Shown here in pieces: positions 63,065 through 64,000 of a stretch of 64,000 nt of DNA. How positions within the stretch are numbered: the stretch's first letter is position 1; each line of letters opens with the position of its first letter. The notes under the pieces were generated by a model. The model was not told where the DNA came from. It did not search any database and was given only the letters and a program-made list of their open reading frames with translations. The position numbers and the translations under genes were made by a program. Source of the DNA: Hymenobacter arizonensis (GTDB lineage Bacteria > Bacteroidota > Bacteroidia > Cytophagales > Hymenobacteraceae); contig NZ_FOXS01000001.1 in the NCBI RefSeq assembly GCF_900115775.1, forward strand, positions 124,001 through 188,000, given 5' to 3'.

Positions 63065-64000
63065 ATGAAAACAGCCCTCCCTTTGCTGCTGCTCCTGCTG
63101 CTGCTGGCGGCCGCGCCGGCCCGGGCCCAGCAGCAGGCGCAGTACAGCCAGTACATGAACAACAACTACATCCTGAACCCCGGCGCAACCGGCGTGGAGG
63201 ATTATATCGACGTCAAGTTCAGCTACCGCACCCAGTGGACGGGCTTGGAGGGCGCGCCCAAAACCTACTACGCCAGCGCGAGTTCCTCGCTGGGCAAGTG
63301 GCGCAGCACCCCCAAGCGCACTATCCGGGACCGGCGCCGACCGTTTCATGCGGTGGGCGGCATCGTGTACAAAGACGAAACCGGCCCCACGAGTCGGACC
63401 AGCGCCCACCTGTCCTACGCCTACAATTTGCTGCTGACGCCCGATTTGCGGCTGGCGCTGGGCGCGTGGGCCGGCATGCAGCAGTTTGCCGTCGATGGGC
63501 AGCAGCTGCGCTTCTTCGACCCCACCACGGTTGCTCCCAGCGCCGCCTCGCGGGTCCTCGACGGGACGGTGGGCGTCTGGATGTACAGCTCCAAATTTTA
63601 CGTGGGTTTCTCGGGGGCGCAGCTGTTGGGCAACCAGCTCAACTTTTCCTACGGCGCCAACCAACTGGGTGAGGGCACCGGCAACACCCTGAAGCGGCAC
63701 TACTTCGCCACGGCTGGGGTGCGACTGCCCATCAACGATGATTGGTCGCTGGTGCCGTCGGTGCTGGTGAAGGCCGTGAACCCGGCGCCGCTCTCCCTCG
63801 ACGTCAACGCCAAGCTCAAGTACCAGGACCTGCTCTGGTTCGGAGCGTCGTGGCGGGCCTTCGATTCGGCCGTGGCCATGATGGGCCTCAGCTACGAGCA
63901 ATACACGCTGGGCTATTCCTACGACGCGGGCCTCTCCCAACTGGCCGGCTACAACGGCGGCAGCCACGAAGTGCTTGTGGGCTTGCGCCTCAAGAAAAAA
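63065..64000 (+). CDS. PorP/SprF family T9SS outer-membrane protein (3' end at window edge)
   Basis: 312 codons are visible with no stop before the edge, but the product looks nearly complete. A signal peptide (1-21, ending ARA) precedes the typical QAQYSQYMNNNYILNPGATG motif of PorP/SprF proteins, followed by alternating strands of a beta-barrel, and it ends in VGLRLKKK. SprF-type proteins work with large type B cargo such as SprB, and the cargo gene ends 71 bp upstream, so the two are probably one functional pair. Confidence 0.92.
   Translation, partial: MKTALPLLLLLLLLAAAPARAQQQAQYSQYMNNNYILNPGATGVEDYIDVKFSYRTQWTGLEGAPKTYYASASSSLGKWRSTPKRTIRDRRRPFHAVGGIVYKDETGPTSRTSAHLSYAYNLLLTPDLRLALGAWAGMQQFAVDGQQLRFFDPTTVAPSAASRVLDGTVGVWMYSSKFYVGFSGAQLLGNQLNFSYGANQLGEGTGNTLKRHYFATAGVRLPINDDWSLVPSVLVKAVNPAPLSLDVNAKLKYQDLLWFGASWRAFDSAVAMMGLSYEQYTLGYSYDAGLSQLAGYNGGSHEVLVGLRLKKK

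Overview
The window reads as a chromosomal segment of a GC-rich member of the Bacteroidota, most likely Hymenobacter or a close relative in the Cytophagia (inference, no database search was possible). Support comes from type IX secretion parts (a plug protein, a PorP/SprF protein, and cargo with type A and type B sorting tails), from families typical of the phylum (DUF3276/PUR, DUF3822, DUF4296, DUF1573), from Bacteroidota-type promoters (TTTG, about 19-20 nt, TAnnTTTG), from weak or absent Shine-Dalgarno sequences and from several GTG/TTG starts. I see no tRNA, rRNA, CRISPR array, prophage or transposase.

Layout. 1-8.9 kb: the end of a DUF58 gene, a PUR-like regulator, the GTPase ychF, a GxxExxY gene boxed by a 52-bp inverted repeat, two tandem M48 metalloproteases, a T9SS plug protein and a small membrane protein. 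9-15 kb: katG, an ABC-F ATPase and an NHL/SMP-30-like lipoprotein. 15-23 kb: a 900-residue AsmA-like protein, a DinB-like/2'-5' RNA ligase pair, an AlkA-type glycosylase, a phosphoesterase, nhaA and threonine aldolase. 23-35 kb: small exported or unknown proteins, two Nudix hydrolases, coaD with DUF3822, a thioesterase, a RecD/Dda-like helicase, DUF1573, DUF423, a retropepsin-like PDZ protease and menC. 35-41 kb: KGG stress protein, then egtB, egtD, a PLP aminotransferase and a MATE pump, which look like an ergothioneine locus. 41-46 kb: DUF922, csaA, DUF4296 and a compact Bat-type group (DUF58, anchored protein, BatA-like VWA protein). 46-59 kb: YggS, acyltransferase, HSL-type hydrolase, phasin, AarF/ABC1 kinase, a 721-residue exported unknown, phosphosugar mutase, a T9SS cargo protein, HPPD and two small proteins. 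59-64 kb: a large gliding-motility-type (T9SS type B) protein followed directly by a PorP/SprF gene cut by the window edge.

The most distinctive feature is non-coding. Many intergenic gaps hold long, near-perfect inverted repeats (a 72-bp perfect palindrome, arms of 43-52 bp) belonging to several families. In some of them the arms run into the stop codons of both convergent neighbours, and one family is found nested inside another. The GxxExxY gene sits inside such an inverted repeat together with two hairpins that differ by compensatory base changes, and I regard this as the best candidate for an undescribed mobile or structural element in the window.
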